Positions 12,413 to 20,882 of a DNA stretch of 64,000 nt are shown piece by piece (position 1 is the first letter of the stretch; every line of letters begins with the position of its first letter). The notes under the pieces were generated by a model. That model had not been told where the DNA came from. It was given only the letters and a program-made list of their open reading frames with translations, and did not search any database. Source of the stretch: Oscillospiraceae bacterium (GTDB lineage: Bacteria; Bacillota; Clostridia; Oscillospirales; Oscillospiraceae); the NCBI GenBank assembly GCA_022799035.1, contig JAAWNQ010000002.1, positions 1 through 64,000 on the forward strand, given 5' to 3'. The translations under genes and the position numbers were made by a program.

Positions 12413-13022
12413 CAAACCTTCCCTTCCCGCCAATAGTCAGGATATACCGGCAGCACAGGTCCTCCAGATCCTCCCCCGTAGCGGCGGGAAGCCGCAGCTT
12501 AGCATGGCACTGGGCGCACTCCAGCTCCACAGAGCTATAAAGTATTTTTACTTTATAATCTTTGGACCCACAGGAACAGGAAATACCCCCTCTGGCCGCG
12601 ATATCCTTCAATTCTCCCAGGATCTCGGTCATAATGGTCTCGTTCAGAAAATTCTTTTCTTCTCCCGGCTTCTCCGTCAATTGCGCGGTCGCTTCCTCCA
12701 AACGGCGAAGCGCCCGCAGGACCGCATTCTCCTCCCCAACATACAGACAGTCAAGGCCGGTCGCCTTACAGGAAAAGGCCAAGGCATTCTCATGGAGGAA
12801 GGCATGGGCGGGACAGCGGACCTGGTGCTCTCCCCCGCAGTAGGCGCAGGGCACCGTAAGATCCACATGGTCCGCCTCCATCTCCACCTGAAGGGCCGAT
12901 CCACCGCAGGGGCAGGGCAGCTTGTCCGGCGCGGCGGCCAGACGAAAGACGGAGCGTTCCACCATCACGGTCTGCTTACATTTGGGGCAGAGGTAAGCCA
13001 GGGTGCGTTTGGGTTCTTCCAT
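12396..13022 (-). CDS. Zinc-ribbon protein of unknown function
   Basis: This 208-aa protein is not a family I recognise. It carries paired cysteines typical of zinc ribbons: CPKCK near residue 12, CPCGG near 37, CAYCGG near 59, CSCGS near 150 and CAQCH near 168. The middle part is helical. GGAG precedes the ATG. It sits 48 bp behind a GNAT gene and overlaps the thioesterase gene downstream, so the three probably share a transcript. Confidence 0.7.
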   Translation of the reverse strand: MEEPKRTLAYLCPKCKQTVMVERSVFRLAAAPDKLPCPCGGSALQVEMEADHVDLTVPCAYCGGEHQVRCPAHAFLHENALAFSCKATGLDCLYVGEENAVLRALRRLEEATAQLTEKPGEEKNFLNETIMTEILGELKDIAARGGISCSCGSKDYKVKILYSSVELECAQCHAKLRLPAATGEDLEDLCCRYILTIGGKGRFDGRFL

Positions 13023-13070
13023 AGCAGAGTCTCCTTTTTCAACGAGTCAAAGATATGTCCTGAAGGGTCA

Positions 13071-13559
13071 TCATATCCGGGCAAGATACTCATAAGCCAG
13101 ACGAGGCGTCCCGTCATCGGTATAAATGATGCCCCGGTATGTAAACCCATGCTTCTCCAACAGATGCTGCATCGTTTTGTTGTCCCTGTGGGTATCAGCC
13201 CGGATGTGGGAGATGGTGCCCTTGCAGAACTCCAGGCATCGCGCAAAGACCCCTCCCATGACCCCGTCACTTCCCAGACGGTGAATGGTGCCGTAGGGCT
13301 CGGAGCTTGTCCAGCTCCCTTCCTCAATGAGGGTATAGGTGGGATCCTCCCCAAACGCAAAAACAAAGGCGGCGTGGATGATCCCCCCCTCATCACAGAG
13401 AACATAAAGCTGCTCCCTCCTGATGTCTCCCTCCAAAACACAGTCGGGATACCCTTCCTCCCATTGGGTGGGATTGCCCGTCCTCACCATGTAATCCTTG
13501 GCCGCCCTGTATACGGCCCGGATCCTTTCCAGGTCCGCCGTTTCCGCCCTTCGTATCAT
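13071..13559 (-). CDS. GNAT-family N-acetyltransferase
   Basis: This 162-aa protein has the GNAT layout: N-terminal MIRRAETADLERIRAVY, a central beta strand (LYVLCDEGGIIHAAFVF), and a C-terminal segment with IRADTHRDNKTMQHLLEKHG and FTYRGIIY that is typical of acetyl-CoA-binding GNATs of this type. The acceptor substrate is unknown. It has a clear promoter at 13590-13618 and leads the zinc-ribbon / thioesterase gene group. Confidence 0.82.
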   Translation of the reverse strand: MIRRAETADLERIRAVYRAAKDYMVRTGNPTQWEEGYPDCVLEGDIRREQLYVLCDEGGIIHAAFVFAFGEDPTYTLIEEGSWTSSEPYGTIHRLGSDGVMGGVFARCLEFCKGTISHIRADTHRDNKTMQHLLEKHGFTYRGIIYTDDGTPRLAYEYLARI

Positions 13560-13589
13560 ATGTTCTTCCCCGTTTCCACCGTTTTCCTT

Positions 13590-13618
13590 AGTGTAACACA
13601 GCTTGTCCCGGGTGTAAA
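13590..13618 (-). promoter_or_regulatory. Promoter of the GNAT / zinc-ribbon / thioesterase group
   Basis: TTTACA (13613-13618) and TACACT (13590-13595) on the minus strand are 17 bp apart, about 30 bp upstream of the GNAT start. Confidence 0.75.
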
Positions 13619-13713
13619 CGTCTGGGATGACGAAAAATCCCGGTCCCCGCGTTTATTTTCTTTCCCTTCCGCTCAAACTAAGGTCACTTCCACAGAAAGC
13701 GCAGGTGACTGCT

Positions 13714-14727
13714 ATGCCCAACAAAAAACTGGGCCGCCAGACGGTGGCCTTTGCCAACCCGCCCGCCATCATCGGCCATGCCAACGTGGTGGGTAAGAAG
13801 GAGGGGGACGGGCCCCTCCGGGACAGCTTCGACCACATTGAACAGGATGATACCTTTGGGGAAAAGACCTGGGAGAAGGCGGAGACCGCCATGCAGAAGA
13901 TGGCCTTCGCCGCCGCCCTGGACAAGGCGGGACAGGCCGCCTCCAACCTGGACTACCTGTTCGCCGGGGATCTTTTGAACCAGTGTATCGGCTCCGGTTT
14001 TGCCGTCCGGGGACAGGACGTGCCCTTCTTCGGGCTCTACGGGGCCTGCTCCACCATGGGGGAGAGCCTTTCCCTGGCAGCCATGAGTATCGACGGAGGC
14101 TTCGCCCAGTTTGCCGGGGCGGTGACCTCCTCCCACTTCTGCTCCGCCGAACGGCAGTACCGCACCCCTCTGGAGTACGGCGGGCAGAGGACCCCCACCG
14201 CCCAGTGGACGGTAACGGGTTCCGGGGCGGTGATCCTGGCCCGGGAGGGTCCGGGACCCTATGTCACCCATATCACCACCGGGAAGGTGGTGGACAAGGG
14301 GATCAAGGACGCCAACAACATGGGGGCGGCCATGGCTCCCGCGGCTTATGACACCCTGACCGCCCACTTCAAGGACACCGGCCGCCAGCCCTCCTTCTAC
14401 GATCTGATCGTCACCGGAGACTTGGGAAAACTGGGCAAGGATATTGTTCGGGATTTCTTTGCCAAGGACGGCGTGGAGCTTTCCAATTATGATGACTGCG
14501 GTACCATGATCTTTGACCTGAAAAAACAGGACGTCCATTGCGGCGGCTCCGGATGTGGATGCTCCGCCACGGTGTTGACCGGATATCTCCTTAACGGGAT
14601 GCGGGAAGGCAAGTGGAATCGCATTCTATTTTGTCCCACCGGCGCCCTTCTCTCCCCCACCTCCACCCAGCAGGGAGAGTCCATTCCCTGCATCTGCCAT
14701 GCGGTGGCAATCTCCATGTCAAAGTAA
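13714..14727 (+). CDS. spoVAD: Stage V sporulation protein AD
   Basis: This 337-aa SpoVAD has a thiolase-like fold and binds dipicolinic acid for its uptake into the forespore. The family pattern is clear: GRQTVAFANPPAIIGHANVV at the N-terminus, GLYGACSTMGESLSLAA in the middle and HCGGSGCGCSA near the end. The ATG at 13714 follows AGGTGAC. The gene is expected to be forespore-specific (sigma G), but I could not define a sigma-G promoter in the 154 bp upstream. spoVAC, normally just upstream, is absent here. Confidence 0.96.
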   Translation: MPNKKLGRQTVAFANPPAIIGHANVVGKKEGDGPLRDSFDHIEQDDTFGEKTWEKAETAMQKMAFAAALDKAGQAASNLDYLFAGDLLNQCIGSGFAVRGQDVPFFGLYGACSTMGESLSLAAMSIDGGFAQFAGAVTSSHFCSAERQYRTPLEYGGQRTPTAQWTVTGSGAVILAREGPGPYVTHITTGKVVDKGIKDANNMGAAMAPAAYDTLTAHFKDTGRQPSFYDLIVTGDLGKLGKDIVRDFFAKDGVELSNYDDCGTMIFDLKKQDVHCGGSGCGCSATVLTGYLLNGMREGKWNRILFCPTGALLSPTSTQQGESIPCICHAVAISMSK

Positions 14728-14856
14728 AAGTTAAAAGGGAAAATGAAAAAGCTATTGTCCCGTGTCCGCATAGGCGGCCTATTAAAAAATCCGGATCCGC
14801 CGGATCCCGGTATATTCAGCTTTTTCACTTTTAACTTTTCATTTTTCATTTTTTAA
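14724..14856. repeat. AT-rich inverted-repeat element between spoVAD and spoVAE
   Basis: The left arm (14724-14752) and right arm (14818-14856) are near-perfect inverted copies built on AAAGTTAAAAG(T/G)GAAAA and its complement. About 65 bp of GC-rich sequence lies between them. Related arms occur at 60428-60468, 60671-60700 and 63663-63687. It contains no gene and may be a small miniature transposable element or a dispersed palindrome. Confidence 0.6.
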
Positions 14857-14868
14857 GGATGTGTTTTT

Positions 14869-15237
14869 ATGGAAATGGTTTCTGAATATCTCCGCGCCTT
14901 TCTCTGTGGGGGCATCATCTGCCTCATCGGGCAGATCCTCATCGACAAAACCTCTCTGACCCCCGCTCGTATCCTGGTGACCTATGTGGTCTCCGGTGTA
15001 ATACTGGGAGGCTTCGGGCTCTACAAATACGTGGTGGAGTTTGGCGGAGCCGGGGCTACAGTCCCCTTGACCGGATTTGGCTTTCTTCTGGCCAAGGGGG
15101 TACAGAAGGCGGTGGCGGAAAAGGGCCTGCTGGGAGCGCTGAGCGGCGGCGTCACCGCCGCCGCCGCGGGGATCACCGCCTCCATCTTTTTCGGATACCT
15201 CATCGCCCTGATCTGCAAGCCCAAATCTAAATCGTAA
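14869..15237 (+). CDS. spoVAE: Stage V sporulation protein AE
   Basis: This 122-aa membrane protein has about four hydrophobic helices and matches SpoVAE (SpoVAEb type): GGIICLIGQILIDKT near the N-terminus and GGVTAAAAGITASIFFGYL near the end. It is part of the SpoVA channel that moves dipicolinic acid into the spore and releases it in germination. AAGGAT precedes the ATG. It lies 141 bp behind spoVAD, separated by the AT-rich repeat element. Confidence 0.93.
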   Translation: MEMVSEYLRAFLCGGIICLIGQILIDKTSLTPARILVTYVVSGVILGGFGLYKYVVEFGGAGATVPLTGFGFLLAKGVQKAVAEKGLLGALSGGVTAAAAGITASIFFGYLIALICKPKSKS

Positions 15238-15247
15238 AAACGCCCCG

Positions 15248-15772
15248 TCAACGCACAGGATAGTAGCTCTCCAGAAGTCCGGTCAGGACCTTGATGTGGA
15301 GCTCCTCATCCTCAATGATCCGAAGAAGGTTGGCCGCCACATTCATGTCCTTGATCCAAAGCGCCTGCTGGCGATATTTTTGTACGGTGGCCTTCTCCTC
15401 CTCAATGGAATAGCGCAGGATCTGCTCTAACCCCTGGGGATAGCGAAGATATTCCGGGGTCCAATATCGTCTTCTCCCCCGAAAAGGGGCCCAGAGCCGC
15501 GGATCCTCCCCTAACTGTCGGGCCAGCTGGGAGAAAATAGACAGGTGGTGCATCTCCACCATGGCGATCCGCTCCAAACACTCAGCCACCTCAGGGCGGC
15601 CCTCCTGGGTGAAGCCGCTGTACAGATAGCGGGCCACCGCCCCCATCTCAGAAACGCCGCCCCCCACATTGGATAAAATGGTTTGCCCATACTGTCGATT
15701 TCTTCCCTCCACCCGGATCTCCGGATAGGGCCCCTCCGCCTGATAGCTTGGCGCGCAAGAGATATCTTCCAT
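15248..15772 (-). CDS. Ferritin-like di-iron domain protein
   Basis: This 174-aa four-helix protein has the paired metal-ligand pattern of ferritin-like / rubrerythrin relatives: VEMHHLSIF near residue 75 and EDEELHIKVL near residue 160, each giving ExxH, plus Glu in SEMGAVARYLY. No rubredoxin domain is present. Similar proteins occur in spore coats and in oxygen protection; which applies is not shown. GGGAGGG precedes the ATG. It converges with spoVAE and is divergent from the HlyIII gene. Confidence 0.72.
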   Translation of the reverse strand: MEDISCAPSYQAEGPYPEIRVEGRNRQYGQTILSNVGGGVSEMGAVARYLYSGFTQEGRPEVAECLERIAMVEMHHLSIFSQLARQLGEDPRLWAPFRGRRRYWTPEYLRYPQGLEQILRYSIEEEKATVQKYRQQALWIKDMNVAANLLRIIEDEELHIKVLTGLLESYYPVR

Positions 15773-15875
15773 GAAACGCCCTCCCTGCTTTACAAGTTCC
15801 GTTCAGCCTATGCGGGGAGAGCGTTGTCCTATTCAATCTCAAATCTAATTTTTAATATTATATCTCATATTTCTA

Positions 15876-15904
15876 TTGATTTCATCACAAGGTTGTGGTA
15901 TCCT
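15876..15904 (+). promoter_or_regulatory. Promoter of the HlyIII-family gene
   Basis: TTGATT (15876-15881) and TATCCT (15899-15904) are 17 bp apart and lie 34 bp upstream of the ATG at 15938. Confidence 0.7.
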
Positions 15905-15937
15905 GTTTGTATCCCAAACAGAAATCAGGTGACAGCT

Positions 15938-16666
15938 ATGGAATATGTCGGCACATGGGCTAACGATCCCCCCTCCCCCAAAAAGCCGATCCACGGAGAG
16001 CAGGGCCGGGATCCCTACGACGGACTCCGCCCCTGGTCAGCCCTCACCCATGGAGCGGGGGCGGTCCTGGCGGTATTGGGAACCGTTTTTCTGCTGACCC
16101 GCTCGGCCCTGTTGGGCGATATCTGGCGCACCGTCTCCCTCGCCATCTACGGCGTCTCTATGATCTGTCTCTACACCGCCAGCGCCCTCTACCACTATCT
16201 CAATGTACCGGTGGCGGGACGGCTGGCCCTGCGGAAATTGGACCACTGCTCCATCAGCCTCCTCATCGCGGGGAGCTACACCCCCATCTGTCTCACCGTC
16301 CTCCGGGAGCAGGGGGCCTGGGGCTGGTCCGTGTTCGGGGTGGTGTGGGCCATGGCCCTGGCCTCCTGCTGCCTGTCCCTGGTTTGGATCAACTCCCCCC
16401 GGTGGCTCACTTCAGGGGTATATCTGCTTATGGGCTGGGTGGCGGTGTTTGCCCTCTATCCTCTGTCCAAGGTCCTCCCGGCGGAGGGATTTCTCTGGCT
16501 GGTGCTGGGGGGCCTGCTCTACACGGTTGGGGGCGTACTGTACGCAGTCAAATGGCCCGGACGAAATAACCCCCGCTTTGGCTGTCACGAGGTATTCCAC
16601 CTGTTCATCCTGGCCGGAAGCCTGTGCCACTTTGTCCTGATGTACCGAATCATATGTATCCCATAA
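15938..16666 (+). CDS. Hemolysin III / PAQR-family membrane protein
   Basis: This 242-aa protein has seven hydrophobic helices and the family's conserved sites: GAGAVLAVLG after SALTH, SALYHYL, LRKLDHCSISLLIAGSYTP and GCHEVFHLFILAGS. The His and Asp residues in those motifs form the membrane metal site in the PAQR / HlyIII fold. Its role in bacteria is not settled; hemolysis should not be assumed. AGGTGA precedes the ATG at 15938. Confidence 0.9.
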   Translation: MEYVGTWANDPPSPKKPIHGEQGRDPYDGLRPWSALTHGAGAVLAVLGTVFLLTRSALLGDIWRTVSLAIYGVSMICLYTASALYHYLNVPVAGRLALRKLDHCSISLLIAGSYTPICLTVLREQGAWGWSVFGVVWAMALASCCLSLVWINSPRWLTSGVYLLMGWVAVFALYPLSKVLPAEGFLWLVLGGLLYTVGGVLYAVKWPGRNNPRFGCHEVFHLFILAGSLCHFVLMYRIICIP

Positions 16667-16698
16667 CAAACGCCTTCCCTCTCCGGGAAGGCGTTTGT
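16666..16698. terminator. Bidirectional terminator
   Basis: ACAAACGCCTTCCC pairs with GGGAAGGCGTTTGT between two convergent genes, the HlyIII-family gene and tspO. Confidence 0.9.
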
Positions 16699-16699
16699 C

Positions 16700-17170
16700 T
16701 CAGTTCAGCAGATAGACCCCAAAGTTCAGGTATCCGGCAAAGGAGACCCAGCCCAGATAGGGCAGCAGAAGAAGCCCCGCCCCAGGACGCAGCCGGTAAA
16801 ATTGAAGCAGAGTCCCCAAAACCATAGCCCAGAGAAGGATCAGCCAGAAAAAGGCCGCCAGCCACAGCTGGGCCCGGAAGAAGAGCAGAGGCCAGAGGAA
16901 GTTGGTCAGCAGCTGGGCGGTGTAGGCCCAGAGGGCGGAGCGCTTTCCCCGCCGGCGGCTCTGGGCCGTCCAGACCAGGTAGGAGGCCAGGCCCATCAAA
17001 AGGTAGAGAACCGTCCACACCACAGGGAATACCCAAGCGGGCGGGGTGAGGGGCGGCTGGCGGAGAAGGGCAAACTCCCCCATAGCCTCCCTGGTTAGGA
17101 GGGCGGCCGCGCCGCCCACAGCAAGAGGAGCTCCCAGACAGAGCAACAGGGCTTTCCATTGTATTCTCAA
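16700..17170 (-). CDS. tspO: TspO/MBR family protein (tryptophan-rich sensory protein)
   Basis: This 156-aa protein has five membrane helices and the TspO signature QPPLTPPAWVFPVVWTVLY followed by LMGLASYLVW. TspO proteins bind tetrapyrroles and cholesterol-like ligands and are linked to stress responses. It is separated by a terminator hairpin from the SLH-protein gene upstream and has no clear promoter of its own that I can define. Confidence 0.92.
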   Translation of the reverse strand: MRIQWKALLLCLGAPLAVGGAAALLTREAMGEFALLRQPPLTPPAWVFPVVWTVLYLLMGLASYLVWTAQSRRRGKRSALWAYTAQLLTNFLWPLLFFRAQLWLAAFFWLILLWAMVLGTLLQFYRLRPGAGLLLLPYLGWVSFAGYLNFGVYLLN

Positions 17171-17174
17171 AACA

Positions 17175-17212
17175 AATCACTCCCGCCGTATTTTAGGACA
17201 GCGGGAGTGATT
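17175..17212 (-). terminator. Terminator behind the SLH-domain gene
   Basis: AATCACTCCCGC and GCGGGAGTGATT form a 12-bp perfect stem followed on the minus strand by TTGTTTTG. Confidence 0.75.
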
Positions 17213-17238
17213 TTATACATGGAGCCTTTTTGACCTGC

Positions 17239-18417
17239 CTATTCCTGGACTAACCGCCAGACCATAAGGATGGCCTGCTCGGTGGTACAGAAGCTCTTGG
17301 GGGACAGCCGGGTCTCGGAGATCCCCTTCATCACCCCCCAGCTCAGAAGGGCGGAGATCCCCTCCCGAGCCCAGTCTGAGACCTGGTCAAGATCCGTGTA
17401 TCCCGTGGGAAAGGGGGCGTTCTCTCCCCAGCCCGGCTCCACCAGGGTCATGGTCTGGCAGAGCATGGTGGCCATTTGCTCCCGGGTCACCACCTTATCC
17501 GGGTTAAAGTTCCCATCCCCTGCCCCCAGGACGATCCCGGCGGCGTGGGCCTTTTCAATATACCCATCCTGGGTATCGGCGAAGGGATGCTCCTCCGGCA
17601 GAGTCAGCTCCTCCCCCAGTTTTTCCTCGGTGAACCGCACCAGCAGGGCGGCCATCTGGGCGCGGGTGATCTCAAAGGTATAGTAACCCCGGCATCGCCC
17701 GGGAACCAGCCCGGCAGCCAGGGCGGCGGTCACCTCGGGCTCCGCCCAATCGCTGACGAGCTCCTTTTTCATCGGGTTTTTCATCAAACCGCAGCGCCCA
17801 TCTTCAACAATACTGCTGTAATCGGTGTCCTCATCAAACCAGACGTTGTATTTCTGATAATCCACAAGCATCCTTCCGTCCTCTGCCATTACCCCATAGA
17901 GAAAACGCTGATGGAAGCCGGAGGGCTCCCCACTGGGATCACACTCGGGATCCAGGATAGAAACCTGCTTCGGAAACTCAGAGTAGGTATAACCCGGCGG
18001 CGTAAGGCCCACCTGGGCCCAGGCCTCCTCCTTTGTTTCAAAGGCCAGAGGGACCACGGTGTTCCCCTCTCTGTCATATAGGCCGAAGCCCTTTTGGTAG
18101 GCTCCGCCTAAAATATAGCCCCCATAAAAGCCATCCTCCCCCAAGTACACACCGTTCAACCCCGGGATCACCTCGCCATTCAAGTCCATAATGGTCTTGA
18201 TATGTCCCCTTAGACCTCCTTTTTCCTGCATGATGTAGGCTCTTCTTGCCTCCACCACACCCTCTCCCAAATAGACCGCCGAATCATAGTCCCCGTCCAG
18301 CCAGAGGACCGTGGGTGGCTCCTCTGTAGCCTCCGCACCCCAGGCCCCCACCGGGATCAAGGCCAGTACGGCCAGAAGGGCGACCGTCCGGCAGAGCTCT
18401 CTCCGTTTCCTTCCCAT
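17239..18417 (-). CDS. Secreted protein with C-terminal SLH repeats
   Basis: This 392-aa protein starts with a signal peptide (MGRKRRELCRT, a hydrophobic stretch, then GAWGAEA). The middle has a WG-repeat-like segment (GFGLYDREGNTVVPLAFE). The last 190 residues contain three S-layer-homology repeats, for example ITRAQMAALLVRFTEE, FNPDKVVTREQMATMLCQ and ALLSWGVMKG. SLH repeats bind cell-wall polymers, so it is probably held on the cell surface. The ATG at 18417 is chosen for its GGAG site and signal peptide; the open frame extends further upstream. Function of the middle part is unknown. Confidence 0.85.
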   Translation of the reverse strand: MGRKRRELCRTVALLAVLALIPVGAWGAEATEEPPTVLWLDGDYDSAVYLGEGVVEARRAYIMQEKGGLRGHIKTIMDLNGEVIPGLNGVYLGEDGFYGGYILGGAYQKGFGLYDREGNTVVPLAFETKEEAWAQVGLTPPGYTYSEFPKQVSILDPECDPSGEPSGFHQRFLYGVMAEDGRMLVDYQKYNVWFDEDTDYSSIVEDGRCGLMKNPMKKELVSDWAEPEVTAALAAGLVPGRCRGYYTFEITRAQMAALLVRFTEEKLGEELTLPEEHPFADTQDGYIEKAHAAGIVLGAGDGNFNPDKVVTREQMATMLCQTMTLVEPGWGENAPFPTGYTDLDQVSDWAREGISALLSWGVMKGISETRLSPKSFCTTEQAILMVWRLVQE

Positions 18418-18450
18418 AAAAGCTCCGCTCCCTTTCCCATGTATAAAATC

Positions 18451-18481
18451 AGAAGGGCCGTCGCCTTTGGACGGCCCTTCT
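18451..18481 (-). terminator. Terminator behind the small exported protein gene
   Basis: AGAAGGGCCGTC pairs with GACGGCCCTTCT; on the minus strand it is followed by GATTTTAT. Confidence 0.75.
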
Positions 18482-18488
18482 GTCAATC

Positions 18489-18956
18489 CTATTTTACAGT
18501 GTAGCTCCCCTGCACCATAGCGGAACCCTTCTCGGAGAAGGTCACCTTCAGCTTGTCCCCCGTGGCTATATAAAGGTGATTCAGGGACAGCTCCCCCCAC
18601 ACCGCCTCCCCGGTGGTCAGGTCGATAAGCCCGTCGGCGCAGTGAGCGACCCCCGAGCGAAGAAGGAGCTGAGACCCTGCGGCCAGCGTTACCGTTTTAT
18701 CCTTCCCCGCCTCCACGCTCTGGAAGACCGCCTTCTGGCTCTCCTCCAGAGTCTTCTCCAACTCCTTCGTCCTCTCCGCCACCTTCCTGTCCACCTGCTC
18801 CAATATCTCGGGAAGGACCTTCTCATTCAGGTACTCCAGGGTCACCAGGGGATTATCCTGAGTTCCCTGACTCCCGGCGGCCGCCACAGCCACCACCAGG
18901 GTTGCCAGGATCAGGGCGCCGCACAAAAGGCGGGTAGTCCATCTGTTCCGCTTCAT
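18489..18956 (-). CDS. Exported protein of unknown function with coiled coil
   Basis: This 155-aa protein begins with MKRNRWTTRLLCGALILATL, a signal sequence or membrane anchor. A charged helical stretch with heptad character follows (residues about 45-75, rich in Glu and Lys), then a beta-rich C-terminal half. The ATG at 18956 has a perfect AGGAGG. I do not recognise a family. It lies between mazF and the SLH protein, with terminator hairpins on its 3' side. Confidence 0.7.
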   Translation of the reverse strand: MKRNRWTTRLLCGALILATLVVAVAAAGSQGTQDNPLVTLEYLNEKVLPEILEQVDRKVAERTKELEKTLEESQKAVFQSVEAGKDKTVTLAAGSQLLLRSGVAHCADGLIDLTTGEAVWGELSLNHLYIATGDKLKVTFSEKGSAMVQGSYTVK

Positions 18957-19041
18957 GGGGTTCCTCCTATGTATCTGTTTTCTCTGTCCGGCCGGGTCGG
19001 CCCGGCCCATGGGCCGGGTCCGCTTCCCGCGCCGTTTCTTC

Positions 19042-19407
19042 TTATACCAACTGCCGGGGCCGAAGGCCAAAGCTCACCGCGATGGCCCCATCCACCTTTT
19101 GCATCTGCTCCTCGTCCAGCCGGCCCATATACTCTCTCAGCCGCTTCTTGTCCAGGGTTCGGATCTGCTCCAACAGCACCACGGAATCCTTGGGCAAGCC
19201 GTAGGTGTTGGCTGAAAGGTCAATGTGGGTGGGCAGCCGGGCCTTGCCGGTCTGGGAGGTGATGGCGGCGGCAATAACGGTGGGACTGTGGCGGTTGCCC
19301 GTATCGTTCTGGATGATCAGAACGGGCCGCACGCCCCCCTGCTCGCTGCCCACCACCGGGCTCAGATCGGCATAAAAAATATCTCCACGTTTCACGCTGC
19401 TGTCCAC
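19042..19407 (-). CDS. mazF: MazF/PemK-family endoribonuclease toxin
   Basis: This protein of about 121 aa matches the EndoA/NdoA type of Maz[40 protein letters not shown] and [13 protein letters not shown]. It cleaves single-stranded mRNA at short motifs. Two GTG starts are possible: 19407, with GGAG about 10 bp upstream, which I prefer, and 19416. It lies behind alr as in Bacillus, but the usual small antitoxin gene between them is not visible in the 196 bp gap. Confidence 0.93.
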   Translation of the reverse strand: MDSSVKRGDIFYADLSPVVGSEQGGVRPVLIIQNDTGNRHSPTVIAAAITSQTGKARLPTHIDLSANTYGLPKDSVVLLEQIRTLDKKRLREYMGRLDEEQMQKVDGAIAVSFGLRPRQLV

Positions 19408-19603
19408 AAGACTCACTCTCCGCGGTTCAAAGTCACCGCCGTCACCGGGCCGAAGCCCCGTCCTCAGCGGTCACTATGATTTTCCCACGGGTGGACGGGA
19501 TTTATACCCACCACTTCCGGTTCCTGCCGGAAATTTAGGTCCTCCCCCGTCCCTTGGCGTTGACCTCCCCGGGCCATTTTACGCTGGAGGAAGGTCCGTT
19601 GTG

Positions 19604-20746
19604 TCAGCTTTGGCAATTCCGGGTATAGACCCGGGATACTCTCCTGCTCACATTGCACAGCAGCTCATACTGGATGGTCCCCGCCAGCTCCGCGGCGTCC
19701 TCCACAGGAACGTGGGGGCCGTAGATCTCCGCCACGTCACCGCTCTTCACGTTGGGAAGATCGGTCACGTCCACCATGCACAGGTCCATACAGATCCGTC
19801 CTACCACGGTGGCATAGCCGCCTCCGACCCAGACCCGTAGCCTGTCCGAGCAGGCCCGGGGCAGGCCGTCGCCGTAGCCAATCCCCAGCACCGCCAGCCG
19901 GGTCTCCCGGTCCAGGGTATGGGTCCGGCCATAGCTCACCGCTGTGCCGGCGGGCAGCGTCTTCACCGAGACCACCCTTGTCTTCAGGGTCATCAAAGGC
20001 TCCAGCCCCGGCCCGTCCAGCCCCTGACAAGAGGGATCGGGATAGTGCCCATAAAAGGCGATGCCGGGACGGACCATATCCAGATAGGAACAGGGATAGT
20101 TTAACACAGCCGCGCTGGCGGCGCAATGGCGAATTTCAAAGGAGGCTCCCCGCTCCTCCAGCCCTTTCAAAAGGTCCAGAAACCTTGTGAACTGGAGCAT
20201 GGTGTACTCCTCACTGCCGTCGGCGTGGGAGAAATGGGTAAAAATACCTTCCCAGCGAAGGCCGGGCAAGGCGTACATCCGCGCCATGGTCTCTATCGTC
20301 CCCTCCAGATCCCCCTCATCGCAGAGAAGCCCCAACCGTGACATACCCGTGTCCGCTTTCATGTGGACGGTGAGGCTTTTGCCCTCCCTCACCGCCGCCT
20401 GGGACAGGGCCCGGGCCGTCTCCTCGTCAAAGACCCCCTGGGTCAGATTGTGCTCCAGAAGCTCCCCGACCCAAGCCGGATCGGTGTAGCCCAGAATCAG
20501 AACAGGGGTCTTCACCCCGGCCCTTCGCAGCTCCACCCCCTCGTCCAGGGAGGCCACCGCCAGATAGTCCACCCCCAGCTCCTCCAGCTTTTTCGCCACA
20601 GGGACCGCCCCGTGACCGTAGGCGTCCGCCTTCACCGGGGCCAGCAGCCTACAATCCCGGGGCAGCATAGCCCGGAGGGTATGATAATTGTGCGCCAAGG
20701 CCCCAAGGTCGATTTCCGCCCAGGTCCGCCTCATGTCTCGTTCCAT
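19604..20746 (-). CDS. alr: Alanine racemase
   Basis: This 380-aa PLP enzyme makes D-alanine for peptidoglycan. The PLP lysine is in VKADAYGHG near residue 39. The catalytic Tyr region appears as AVSYGRTHTL and GRICMDLCMVDVTD. The ATG at 20746 (MERDMRRTWAEIDLGAL) follows GAGGGG. It has a promoter at 20781-20809, back to back with that of the SUFU-domain gene, and probably also drives mazF. Confidence 0.97.
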   Translation of the reverse strand: MERDMRRTWAEIDLGALAHNYHTLRAMLPRDCRLLAPVKADAYGHGAVPVAKKLEELGVDYLAVASLDEGVELRRAGVKTPVLILGYTDPAWVGELLEHNLTQGVFDEETARALSQAAVREGKSLTVHMKADTGMSRLGLLCDEGDLEGTIETMARMYALPGLRWEGIFTHFSHADGSEEYTMLQFTRFLDLLKGLEERGASFEIRHCAASAAVLNYPCSYLDMVRPGIAFYGHYPDPSCQGLDGPGLEPLMTLKTRVVSVKTLPAGTAVSYGRTHTLDRETRLAVLGIGYGDGLPRACSDRLRVWVGGGYATVVGRICMDLCMVDVTDLPNVKSGDVAEIYGPHVPVEDAAELAGTIQYELLCNVSRRVSRVYTRNCQS

Positions 20747-20780
20747 CCCGATCCCCTCTTTTTCTCCGTTTTCTGCCCCT

Positions 20781-20809
20781 ATTTTAGCCCAAACTCCGGC
20801 CCAGGTCAA
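20781..20809 (-). promoter_or_regulatory. Promoter of alr
   Basis: TTGACC (20804-20809) and TAAAAT (20781-20786) on the minus strand are 17 bp apart. Confidence 0.8.
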
Positions 20810-20821
20810 GAGAGCCCCGCC

Positions 20822-20850
20822 TTGACAGGAGACCTTCCCCTCTGTAAAAT
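20822..20850 (+). promoter_or_regulatory. Promoter of the SUFU-domain gene
   Basis: TTGACA (20822-20827) and TAAAAT (20845-20850) are 17 bp apart. It lies only about 12 bp from the divergent alr promoter, so the two may compete. Confidence 0.8.
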
Positions 20851-20882
20851 AGAGCCTGGATCAAGAAGAAGGAGGCCTTTCC

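Noticed and set aside
12413-12433. A longer N-terminus of the thioesterase from the upstream TTG
   Set aside because: The ATG at 12412 has GGGAAGG just upstream and matches the family start.
15773-15937. A sigma-E/G-type promoter for the ferritin-like gene
   Set aside because: A TATAAT lies on the minus strand but has no fitting -35 box, and no sporulation consensus could be matched with confidence.
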